Origin: Aerococcus sp. Group 1
GTDB taxonomy: Bacteria > Bacillota > Bacilli > Lactobacillales > Aerococcaceae
DNA: 64,000 nucleotides
Direction of reading: 5' to 3'
NCBI RefSeq assembly: GCF_000193205.1
Contig: NC_015278.1
Span: 496,001 to 560,000 of the forward strand
Positions 52,101 through 60,515 of the stretch are shown here, piece after piece. The notes beneath the pieces were generated by a model. It did not search any database and was not told the origin of the DNA. It saw nothing but the letters and a program-made list of their open reading frames with translations. The position numbers and the translations under genes were made by a program. How positions within the stretch are numbered: position 1 is the first letter of the stretch; the number at the start of each line of letters is the position of its first letter.

Positions 52101-55100
52101 GGATAAGGAATTCACCGCCCAAGTCGTTAAACAACAAAAAGAAGAATTCGAACCTAAGTATGACGACAAGACAGGAACCCCAGGTGAAGAAGTCCCAGTA
52201 GAGAAACCATCCTTCACCGATAAAGACGGGAACCCAACCAAAGCTCCGGAAGGCACCAAGTATGAACTCGGTAAGGACGCTCCAGAAGGTGTTACCGTCA
52301 AGCCAGATGGTAGCCTCACTGTGAAAGTACCGGAAGGCGCTAAAGACGGCGACGTAATTACTGTTCCTGTCAAGGTCACTTACCCAGACGGAACTAGCGA
52401 CACAGTGAATGCCAAGGTAACGGTTAAAGACCAAAGCCAAACCGTAGAGCCAAAATACAAGGATAAAGTCGGTAAACCAGGTGAAGAAGTACCGGTAGAA
52501 AAACCAGCCTTCAGCGATAAAGAGGGCAATCCAACCGAAGCCCCAGAGGGCACTAAGTACGAACTCGGTAAAGACGCTCCACAAGGTGTCACGGTCAACC
52601 CAGATGGCAGCCTCAAGGTGAAGGTTCCAGAAGGTGCCAAAGATGGTGACGTGATTACGGTTCCTGTCAAGGTGACTTATCCAGACGGCACAAGTGACAC
52701 AGTTAACGCTAAAGTCACTGTCAGCGACCAAAGCCAAACCGTAGAGCCAAAATACAAGGATAAAGTGGGCACTCCAGGTTCATCCGTAAAAGTTGATCAA
52801 CCAGAATTTACTGGCAAAGATGGCAAGACCACACCAGCTCCAGAAGGGACTAAGTATGAACTCGGTAAGGACGCTCCTCAAGGAGTAACCGTGAATCCAG
52901 ACGGCAGCCTAACCGTTAAGGTCCCAGAAGGAGCCAAAGATGGTGACGTGATTACGGTTCCTGTCAAGGTGACTTATCCAGACGGCACAAGTGACACAGT
53001 TAACGCTAAGGTTACTGTTAAGGATCAAAGTCAAACTGTCGAACCAAAATACAAGGACAAAGTAGGCACCCCAGGAACATCCGTGAAAGTCGATCAACCA
53101 GAATTTACTGGAAAAGACGGCAAGACCACTCCAGCCCCAGAAGGCACCAAGTATGAACTTGGTAAGGACGCTCCACAAGGCGTCACCGTGAACCCAGATG
53201 GCAGCCTCACCGTTAAGGTTCCAGAAGGCGCTAAAGACGGTGACGTGATTACCGTTCCAGTGAAGGTCACTTATCCAGATGGCACCACAGATACCGTCAA
53301 CGCCAAAGTGACTGTCAGCGACCAAAGTCAAACCGTAGAACCTAAGTACGAGGAAAAGACAGGAACCCCAGGTGAAGAAGTCCCAGTAGAGAAACCATCC
53401 TTCACTGACAAAGACGGGAACCCAACCAAAACTCCAGAAGGCACCAAGTATGAACTCGGTAAAGACGCCCCACAAGGAGTAACCGTGAACCCAGACGGCA
53501 GCATAACCGTAAAAGTGCCAGAAGGAGCCAAAGATGGTGACGTAATTACTGTTCCTGTCAAGGTTACCTACCCAGATGGCACTAGCGACACAGTGAATGC
53601 CAAGGTAACGGTTAAAGACCAAAGCCAAACCGTAGAGCCAAAATACAAGGATAAAGTCGGTAAACCAGGTGAAGAAGTACCGGTAGAAAAACCAGCCTTC
53701 AGCGATAAAGAGGGCAATCCAACCGAAGCCCCAGAGGGCATTAAGTATGAACTCGGTAAGGACGCTCCTCAAGGAATCACCGTGAACCCAGACGGTAGCT
53801 TAACCGTTAAGGTTCCAGACGGCGCTAAAGATGGTGACGTGATCACGGTTCCTGTCAAGGTCACTTACCCAGACGGAACTAGCGACACGGTAAATGCCAA
53901 GGTAACTGTTAAAGACCAAAGTCAAACCGTGGAACCTAAGTACAAGGACAAAGTGGGCACTCCAGGTTCATCCGTAAAAGTTGACCAACCAGAATTCACT
54001 GGAAAAGACGGTAAGACCACACCAGCCCCAGAAGGTACTAAGTATGAACTCGGTAAAGACGCTCCACAAGGCGCCACCGTGAACCCAGACGGTGGCTTAA
54101 CCGTTAAGGTTCCAGAAGGAGCCAAAGATGGTGACGTGATCACTGTACCAGTCAAAGTGACCTATCCAGACGGCACTAGCGCCACGGTAAACGCTAAGGT
54201 TACTGTTAAGGATCAAAGTCAAACCGTTGAACCAAAATATAAAGACAAAGTGGGCACCCCAGGAACATCCGTGAAAGTCGACCAACTAGAATTTACTGGC
54301 AAAGATGGCAATCCAACCAAGGCACCAGAAGGTACCAAGTACGAACTCGGCAAAGACGCCCCACAAGGCGTGACCGTGAACCCAGACGGTAGCTTAACCG
54401 TTAAGGTTCCAGACGGCGCTAAAGATGGTGACGTAATTACTGTTCCAGTTAAGGTTACTTATCCAGACGGCACTAGCGACACGGTAAACGCTAAAGTCAC
54501 TGTCAGCGACCAAAGTCAAACCGTTGAACCAAAATATAAAGACAAAGTGGGTACCCCAGGTTCATCTGTAAAAGTTGACCAACCAGAATTTACTGGCAAA
54601 GATGGCAATCCAACCAAGGCACCAGAAGGTACCAAGTACGAACTCGGCAAAGACGCCCCACAAGGCGTGACCGTGAACCCAGACGGCAGCCTAACCGTTA
54701 AGGTCCCAGAAAGCGCCAAAGATGGTGACGTCATTACTGTTCCAGTTAAGGTAACTTACCCAGATGGCACCACAGACACTGTTGAAGCTAAAATTACTGT
54801 CAGCGATCAAAGTCAAAAATACACGCCTAAACCAGTGATAACCTTGGTGGATGACTTGAATAAGATCACTAAGGAAGAACGAGACCAAGCAATCAAATCG
54901 TTGAAAGACTTTAATAAAGACCTACCTAAGGACACGGTGATTACCATCGATAAAGACGGTAATGCGGTCTTTACCTACCCAGATGGCACCACAGATCTGA
55001 TCGAAAAAGATAAAGTCTTTGCTGAACGTGAAACCACCTTGCCACCAGTATTCAATAAAGTGAAGGAAGGCGACAAGGAAATCAGCGGTAAGACGGAAGC

Positions 55101-55701
55101 TTTTGCTAAGGTCATTGTGACGATTCCAGGTCTAGATAAGCCAGTTGAAGTAACTGCTGATGAAGATGGCAATTTCACTGTTTCAGTTCCTGATGGGGTT
55201 ACACTGAAAGCCAAGGACAAGATTACCGCTATTGCTCAAGGAAAGGATAAGAAGGTTTCAAGACTAGGAGAAGTGCTTGTGGAAGAAATCCCAACTTCAC
55301 CGCTACCTTGTCCTTCAAGTCCAGAGCCAGCTAATCCAAGCCCTGAACCAAGTCAACCTTCAGCTCCTCAGCTAGAAGACAAGGATCACCCAAGTCAAGA
55401 AAGTGATCATATTCAACAACCAAGTCAACCAACAGTAACTGATCACAGTCAACAAGCAAAGACTGATCACTCTACTGAAACCAGTGCTAAGGAAGGTACT
55501 CAAACCGCTGCTACAGCAAGTCCAAATCTAAGCCGAGTGGAAGAGAAAGAAGAATCTCAAACTGAAAAAGCCGCTCAAACTGAGAATGCCAACACCAGCC
55601 TACCTAAGACCGGTGTGGTTGCAGCACCAGTAGCCTTGGAACTCTTGTTAGTTGCTGCAGGAGCAATCCTAGCCCTTCCAAGCAAACGGAAAAATAAATA
55701 A
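49113..55701 (+). pseudogene. Rib/alpha-like YSIRK/LPKTG surface protein with nine 99-residue repeats, frameshifted
   Basis: ATG at 49113 has GAGG seven bases upstream (an ATG at 49107 is too close to it). A YSIRK-like signal (YAIKNLKIGVFSVAVSVGL) is followed by a Pro/Ala/Glu-rich linker. The frame ends at 49721; the long second frame starts near 49681 and runs to 55701. The junction is a six-G run (49685-49690): with five G the text reads NYEGDSAVTYTSLDKV and the protein of about 2,195 residues is whole. Next comes an N-terminal head (to about 51200), a MucBP-like segment (SYAKVRYVTSDGKDID), nine Rib/alpha-like repeats, an Ig-like domain (ETTLPPVFNKVKEGDKEI), a Pro/Ser/Gln linker and LPKTG with membrane helix and KRKNK. 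Rib/alpha proteins are streptococcal surface antigens and adhesins. As sequenced, the exported part would be cut off after about 200 residues. Confidence 0.85.
52150..54822 (+). repeat. Nine tandem 297-bp Rib-type repeats
   Basis: Exact 297-base period (99 residues); 9 x 297 bases fill the block precisely. Each unit reads EPKYKDKVGxPG, a variable segment, EGTKYELGKDAPQGVTVNPD, KVPEGAKDGDVITVPVKVTYPDG and NAKVTVxDQSQ. The variable segment exists in two forms, EEVPVEKPxFxDKxGNPT (units 1, 2, 5, 6) and xSVKVDQPEFTGKDGKTT (units 3, 4, 7); units 8 and 9 are hybrids. Confidence 0.95.
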
Positions 55702-55767
55702 AAGCTTTTAATCATCTCTGATATAATTCTTACCAACCAATCACTTGATGTGAAAAAAGCTTAAAAG

Positions 55768-55819
55768 AAAACCGATTTCTCCTACTAGATTTCTTGTTAG
55801 TTAGGGGAGATCGGTTTTT
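55768..55819 (+). terminator. Intrinsic terminator after the Rib-type gene
   Basis: AAAACCGAT (55768-55776) pairs with ATCGGTTTTT (55810-55819); the stem extends inward through CTCCTAC/GTTAGGGGAG. Confidence 0.85.
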
Positions 55820-55831
55820 ACTTTAGCCAAT

Positions 55832-55870
55832 AAAAAAGGTGTTGAGGAGCAGAAGGCTTTACTCAACACC
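55832..55870 (-). terminator. Intrinsic terminator of the MFS gene (minus strand)
   Basis: On the minus strand, GGTGTTGAG pairs with CTCAACACC (55862-55870 and 55838-55846), followed by six T residues (A run at 55832-55837). Confidence 0.85.
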
Positions 55871-55898
55871 ATAAAGCATAGTTATCTAATCGTTATCA

Positions 55899-57041
55899 TT
55901 AAGTAAAATATTTATGGTTAAAGAAAATCAGTAAGAAGACAGCTAAGGCAAAGCCAATGGAAATCCAAAGGGTGCCGTCGAGTCCGAGCGATGCAATAGT
56001 CAAGCTACCCAGCAAACTGGAGAGCATGATGGCTAAGTCGTAGGAGGTTGCGCTGACGGAATTGGCTAAGGCCTTGCCATGGTCAACTTGTTTGGTCGTT
56101 GCGGTTTGCAGGAGGGTCGTCATTGGCGCAAAGCCCAATCCCCAGAGGGCGAAGGCCAGATAGTTAATCAAAGGGCTAGGAATATTAACCACTAAAATAA
56201 AAATGGCGATGGCAGTTAGAGCTGAGATTCCTAAGGTTAATTTGAAGAGATAGCGATCGATAAAACGAGCAACTATACCGATCGAGATTAAGGCTCCCAC
56301 CCCAAAGGCCGCTTGGGCAGAGGCTACGGTAATGCCTGCTGTTTGGGCAATGAGCTGGATAAAAATATAGGAAACATATTGGGCCATCACGATCAGAATA
56401 GTGGCTAAACTAGCAATCAGAACCCCTTTATTCTTTAAAAGCTTGCCGTAGTTATTATCGGCATTATATTCTTCACCATTTACTTTAGGGAAGAGTTTTA
56501 AACCAAGCAGGGCTGATCCAATAAATAAGAGCGTAATTAAAATAAATCCCATCCGCCAACCAAAGGATTTAGCAAAGAGAGTAGCTAGAGGTAGGCCGAC
56601 ACTCAGTCCAAACGTCACCCCGGCAAGCACGATGGCAGTCCCACGTCCTGCTAAGTGCAAGGGTAAAAAACCAATGGGGTAAGAACCTAACATGGCCCAG
56701 AGTGCTCCGGCGGCGGACCCGGCAATAATCCGTGCTAAAAAGGCGATCAGAAAGTTAGGAGCAAAGGCAATGAATAAATTGCTGACAGCGAAGAAGCCAC
56801 AGACCCATAGCAAGTAGGTTTTTCGGTTGACCTGAGAAAAGACTCGGGTAATGGGAATACCGACTGCGGCTGACATAATGGCATAGGTCCCAATAAAGAG
56901 ACTCATCCGTCCTAAAGGCACGTTAAAAGCACTGGCCATTTCTTGCAAGAATCCTGAAGGCAGTAATTCTGAAATCATAGCAATACAAGCAATAAAAGCA
57001 AGTATCAATAAGTTTTTCCAAGGAAGTTGCTTAGTACTCAT
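55899..57041 (-). CDS. MFS transporter, DHA1-type exporter
   Basis: 380 residues with about twelve membrane segments. Typical drug:proton antiporter-1/AraJ-type features are present: FIGTYAIMSAAVGIPITRVFSQVNRKTYL (motif A region) and ALWAMLGSYPIGFLPLHLAGRGTAIVLAGVTFGLSVGLP (motif C-like). The start ATG follows AAAGGAC on the minus strand. Substrate unknown; sugars, arabinose or small drugs are possible for the family. It stands alone and ends in its own terminator. Confidence 0.88.
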   Translation of the reverse strand: MSTKQLPWKNLLILAFIACIAMISELLPSGFLQEMASAFNVPLGRMSLFIGTYAIMSAAVGIPITRVFSQVNRKTYLLWVCGFFAVSNLFIAFAPNFLIAFLARIIAGSAAGALWAMLGSYPIGFLPLHLAGRGTAIVLAGVTFGLSVGLPLATLFAKSFGWRMGFILITLLFIGSALLGLKLFPKVNGEEYNADNNYGKLLKNKGVLIASLATILIVMAQYVSYIFIQLIAQTAGITVASAQAAFGVGALISIGIVARFIDRYLFKLTLGISALTAIAIFILVVNIPSPLINYLAFALWGLGFAPMTTLLQTATTKQVDHGKALANSVSATSYDLAIMLSSLLGSLTIASLGLDGTLWISIGFALAVFLLIFFNHKYFT

Positions 57042-57347
57042 AAAACAGTCCTTTCTTTTATTAATAAAATTTTATACAACCATTGCTATCATATCACGAA
57101 AGCAGGGGGATAAAAGAAAAAGAATCAAGATTTTCTCAAAGAAAAGGGGACTAGACATCGTGTTTATTTACTTGTTTGGCTAATAAATGTTCAAGATTGA
57201 ACAGAAGTAAAATTCATCATTTTCTGGAAATTTTAGCGAATTTTGCTAAAATAATGTCCAAAGGAAAAACAAAACAGGCCATTTCTTTTTGGGCTAAATA
57301 AGCATTAATATAAGAGAGATTGGCTTGCTAGCGAAAGGATACTTATT
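57042..57347. promoter_or_regulatory. Divergent promoter region with TTTTAGC palindrome
   Basis: A 306-base gap between the MFS gene (left, minus) and the flavin oxidoreductase gene (right, plus). It contains TTTTAGC (57231-57237), seven bases, GCTAAAA (57245-57251), a perfect 7-base dyad. Its right arm overlaps a possible -10 (TAAAAT, 57247-57252). This fits an operator for the oxidoreductase gene. No gene is seen. Confidence 0.4.
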
Positions 57348-58538
57348 ATGACTAAAAAATTAACCGATACCGTTACTTTGCGGCATGGCGCTCAATTGAA
57401 GGGCCGGATTGTCCAACCTCCCATGTTAACCAATAGTGGGTTGAGCCAAGGGTTTGTCAGTCAAGACACCCTGGATTATTATGCGGCGCGTTCAGAATCA
57501 GCTGGGTTGGTGATTGTTGAATATTGCTATGTGATTAAGGATGGAGGTCCTTCCCATACCTGGGCAGCCAACAAGGAACAGTTAGGGATCCAAAGTGATG
57601 ACCATATCGAAGGCTTAAGCAAAATTGCCAAGAGCCTGAAAGCAAAGGGCAACAAGGCCGTTATTCAATTAAACCACTCTGGTAGAGAATCCAACTTCCC
57701 AGCCCGCCATGGGGGTCGCGCCTTAGCACCTAGTGCCATTGACTTTTCTTTCTTAGACTATCCGGTCCAAGAAATTACCGAAGAAGAAATTGAAGCGACG
57801 ATTAAGGCCTTTGGAGAAGCTACCCGCCGTGCCATTGCGGCCGGTTTTGATGGGGTAGAGATCCACGGGGCTAACCATTACCTCCACCAACAATTCTTCT
57901 CCAAATGGTCCAACCAACGGACTGATAAGTGGGGAGGTTCCTATGAAAATCGCACCCGCTTTATCCGTGAAGTCAATGATGCGGTCTTTGAAGTGGTTAG
58001 AAAAGAAGCTCCCGCTGACTTCATTATTGGTTACCGGATCAGTCCAGAAGAAATTCACGGGGACAATGTGGGCTATACTTATGAAGACTCTACCCGCCTA
58101 GTGGAAGACTTGGGTAAGGATTATGACTTTGACTATATCCATGTTTCTAACTTAAACTACAAGGGTAAACCTGCCGGTCAAGACAAGACTTACTCCCAAT
58201 TTTACCGTCAAGTCTTGCCTGACGATGTGAAGTTAATTGTCGTGGGTGGCATCACTGATGAAGAAAAAGCCCAAGATGCCCTGAACTATGCTGATCTAGC
58301 AGCAGTCGGCCGGGGGACTTTGATTGATCCTCAATTTGGAAAGAAAATTTTAGAAGGCCGGGGCGATGAAATTGTTACTGCCATTTCGCCAGAACAAGTG
58401 AAAATTTCGAAACTGCCCCCCGCTTTGATTACTCTCTTCTCAGACCCACAAATGCCACTGAAAATGCCAGGTCGTGAGTCGATCTACCATCTGCATGATA
58501 TCTATAAGGGAGACGACTATTATCGCGAAGGCTATTAA
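57348..58538 (+). CDS. NADH-dependent flavin oxidoreductase, Old Yellow Enzyme family
   Basis: 396 residues, an FMN TIM-barrel ene-reductase type. The N-terminus binds FMN ([13 protein letters not shown]), [12 protein letters not shown] follows, and the family signature [34 protein letters not shown] is present with the histidine/asparagine substrate pair. The late [15 protein letters not shown] and [12 protein letters not shown] bind the FMN phosphate. Physiological substrate unknown. The start follows GCGAAAGGAT. A lipid kinase gene follows in the same direction. Confidence 0.9.
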   Translation: [396 protein letters not shown]

Positions 58539-58620
58539 TAGTCAGCCCTAGTAAGCTGTCAAAGATAAGAGAGAAGAACCACAACAAGCAATCCAATGAC
58601 TCATTAGCAAAAAAGGGGAC

Positions 58621-59556
58621 ATGACTGTGATTGAGATTATTTGCCATGAAGAGGCTGGGTTAGGTCGGGGAAGGGAAGTACTAGACCGGGTCCAAGCTTA
58701 TCTTGATGACCACCAGCAGGGCTATCGCGTGCATATTACCGCTTATCCGGGCCATATCTTTGACTTAGCGCCCAAACTCCTGGGTAATTTTCAAAAAGAT
58801 AGCCGCCTTCTAGTGATCGGCGGCGATGGGACCCTCCATGAATTGGTGGCCGTCTTCCAAGCTATGCAAGTCGACGTTCCCTTGACCTATTTACCTGCTG
58901 GATCGGGCAATGATTTTTCACGTTATTTCCAGCAGGATAAAAGCCACTTGTCTGACTATCTAGCTCCTTTAGTGGAAGAAAGATCTCCTAAAACCCTGTC
59001 CATCTACCACTATCAATTGGGCCAACACGGGCGAAGACGGTCCTTGGTTAATAGTTTAGGGTTGGGTTTTGACGGTGTGGTCATTGAACAAGCCATCAAA
59101 CTCAAAGAGAGTAAGGGAATTTTTCGCAAGCCTTGGGGCAATAAATTACGTTACCTAGTGGGTCTCTTTCAAAGCTTACCCCGGCTGTCACTTTTTAATT
59201 GTCAGTTGAAAATCGATGGCCAGTCCTATCATTTTAACCGCTGTGCCTTGGTAGTCTTTATGAATAACCCCTACTTTGGCGGAGGCATTCATCTCTATCC
59301 TTTAGAAAAAATCCAAGATCGTCAAGTGTCTGCCGTTGTTATTCACGATATTAAAGCTCAGGGGATTTTAGATCTCCTCTACCGTATTTTTATCAGTCAC
59401 CAGCAAGAGTCCTCTCCTTATATGACTCATCTTAGCGGGGAAGTGGTTGAAGTAGAAATTGACAGGCCAATGATTAGCCAAGTTGATGGGGAAAGTTTAA
59501 CGATTGACCAATATCCTGTTCGAGTCTGGCAAGGTAAGCAAGATTTTTATCTTTAA
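58621..59556 (+). CDS. Diacylglycerol kinase-like lipid kinase (DAGK catalytic domain)
   Basis: About 311 residues. The catalytic motif GGDGTLHELV (near residue 70) and PAGSGNDFSRYF (near 99) are those of the DgkB/YegS/BmrU family, which phosphorylates diacylglycerol or related lipids with ATP. SLGLGFDGVVIEQA and NNPYFGGGIHLYP are also typical. The ATG at 58621 is very close to its GGGG site; the GTG at 58627 has better spacing and may be the real start. It recycles diacylglycerol released by lipoteichoic acid synthesis in other Firmicutes. Confidence 0.88.
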   Translation: MTVIEIICHEEAGLGRGREVLDRVQAYLDDHQQGYRVHITAYPGHIFDLAPKLLGNFQKDSRLLVIGGDGTLHELVAVFQAMQVDVPLTYLPAGSGNDFSRYFQQDKSHLSDYLAPLVEERSPKTLSIYHYQLGQHGRRRSLVNSLGLGFDGVVIEQAIKLKESKGIFRKPWGNKLRYLVGLFQSLPRLSLFNCQLKIDGQSYHFNRCALVVFMNNPYFGGGIHLYPLEKIQDRQVSAVVIHDIKAQGILDLLYRIFISHQQESSPYMTHLSGEVVEVEIDRPMISQVDGESLTIDQYPVRVWQGKQDFYL

Positions 59557-59630
59557 AACTAAATAGGAGTAAGAGCCATAAAAAGTGACTATCAAATTTT
59601 TTAAAGTACTGACTTCTTTGGTGGTACAAG

Positions 59631-59668
59631 AAAGCGAGCAGACCATTTTCTGGACCTGCTCGCTTTTT
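59631..59668. terminator. Bidirectional intrinsic terminator
   Basis: AAAGCGAGCAG (59631-59641) pairs with CTGCTCGCTTT (59656-59666) with A and T runs on the two sides. It serves the lipid kinase gene on the plus strand and nth on the minus strand. Confidence 0.88.
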
Positions 59669-59677
59669 AATTTATTA

Positions 59678-60340
59678 TTATTTTTCGCCTTCTTTAGGTA
59701 ATAGGTCTTCTTCACTAGGATCAGGCAGGTGAAATAACTGGTCATAGGCATAGCATGTGGGTTTTCTTGCGGTACAAATATAGCGACCAAAGCGGACTAA
59801 GGCTTGGTGGGCTTGCCGCCATTGGGATTCATCCAGCAATTCCGTTACCCGCTTTTCAACATCTTTGACATTGGCGCCTTGGTCAACGATGCGGTGGTGT
59901 TTACAAACCCTTTGGACGTGGGTATCAACCGCAAAAGCCGGCACATCATAGGCAATGCTTAGGACCACATTAGCTGTTTTACGACCAACGCCAGTGATGC
60001 TCTCAATGTCTTTACGGTCTTTAGGAACCTGGCCATCAAAGTCTTCAATGATTTGTTGGGCCGCTTTTTGGATGTATTTGGCCTTATTTTTATAGAGACC
60101 AATGGGTTGGATATAGGGTTCTAGGTCTTTAGGATTCGCCTGGGCCATCTTTTTGGCAGTGGGATAGTCCCTAAATAAGTTAGCGGTGACCTTATTGACC
60201 CCTTGGTCGGTAGTTTGGGCACTAAGGATGACGGCGATGAGCAATTGAAAATTGGTCTCATAGTTTAACTCAGTCGTCACATGAGGGTAAAATTTAATCA
60301 TCTCTTGGAGGAGATAGTAGGCATTTTGGTCAGATAGCAT
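59678..60340 (-). CDS. nth: Endonuclease III-like DNA glycosylase lacking the full Fe-S cysteine set
   Basis: 220 residues from the ATG at 60340, which has AAAGG eight bases upstream; an in-frame GTG at 60349 lies too close to this site. It removes oxidised pyrimidines. The helix-hairpin-helix with catalytic lysine is ESITGVGRKTANVV, and the catalytic aspartate is in FAVDTHVQRV. The first two Fe-S cysteines are present (GRYICTARKPTC), but the third and fourth are missing: the next residues read YAYDQLFHLPDP. The enzyme therefore probably lacks the usual [4Fe-4S] cluster. Confidence 0.93.
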   Translation of the reverse strand: MLSDQNAYYLLQEMIKFYPHVTTELNYETNFQLLIAVILSAQTTDQGVNKVTANLFRDYPTAKKMAQANPKDLEPYIQPIGLYKNKAKYIQKAAQQIIEDFDGQVPKDRKDIESITGVGRKTANVVLSIAYDVPAFAVDTHVQRVCKHHRIVDQGANVKDVEKRVTELLDESQWRQAHQALVRFGRYICTARKPTCYAYDQLFHLPDPSEEDLLPKEGEK

Positions 60341-60366
60341 AAGGGTCACCTTTCTTCGTGGAATTC

Positions 60367-60403
60367 AGCAAGAATTTCTTCCAATTTGAGAGAAATTCTT
60401 GCT
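60367..60403. promoter_or_regulatory. Perfect 13-bp inverted repeat upstream of nth
   Basis: AGCAAGAATTTCT (60367-60379), 11-base loop, AGAAATTCTTGCT (60391-60403). It ends 26 bases before the nth start on the minus strand and has no T-run, so it looks more like an operator or an RNA leader hairpin than a terminator. Confidence 0.45.
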
Positions 60404-60462
60404 AACGGTAACTATACTTTACCATGATTAGAGGAAATTCGCTGTGTTGACAATTGCAATAG

Positions 60463-60494
60463 AAAAAGCTGAGCACTTTTGTACTCAGCTTTTT
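60463..60494. terminator. Bidirectional terminator between nth and the flavoprotein gene
   Basis: AAAAAGCTGAG (60463-60473) pairs with CTCAGCTTTTT (60484-60494). It ends the minus-strand flavoprotein gene. Confidence 0.88.
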
Positions 60495-60515
60495 ATGACT
60501 TAGGAGGTATTTTAG

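Noticed and set aside
51943..54888. Long minus-strand open frames (up to 287 codons) across the Rib repeat array
   Set aside because: They are mirror images of a repetitive plus-strand gene with biased codons. They have no ribosome-binding sites, repeat with the same 297-base period and are aromatic-rich in an unnatural way.
38999..55701. The surface island as a prophage or integrative element
   Set aside because: No integrase, phage, conjugation or attachment-site features were seen; only one IS and surface genes.
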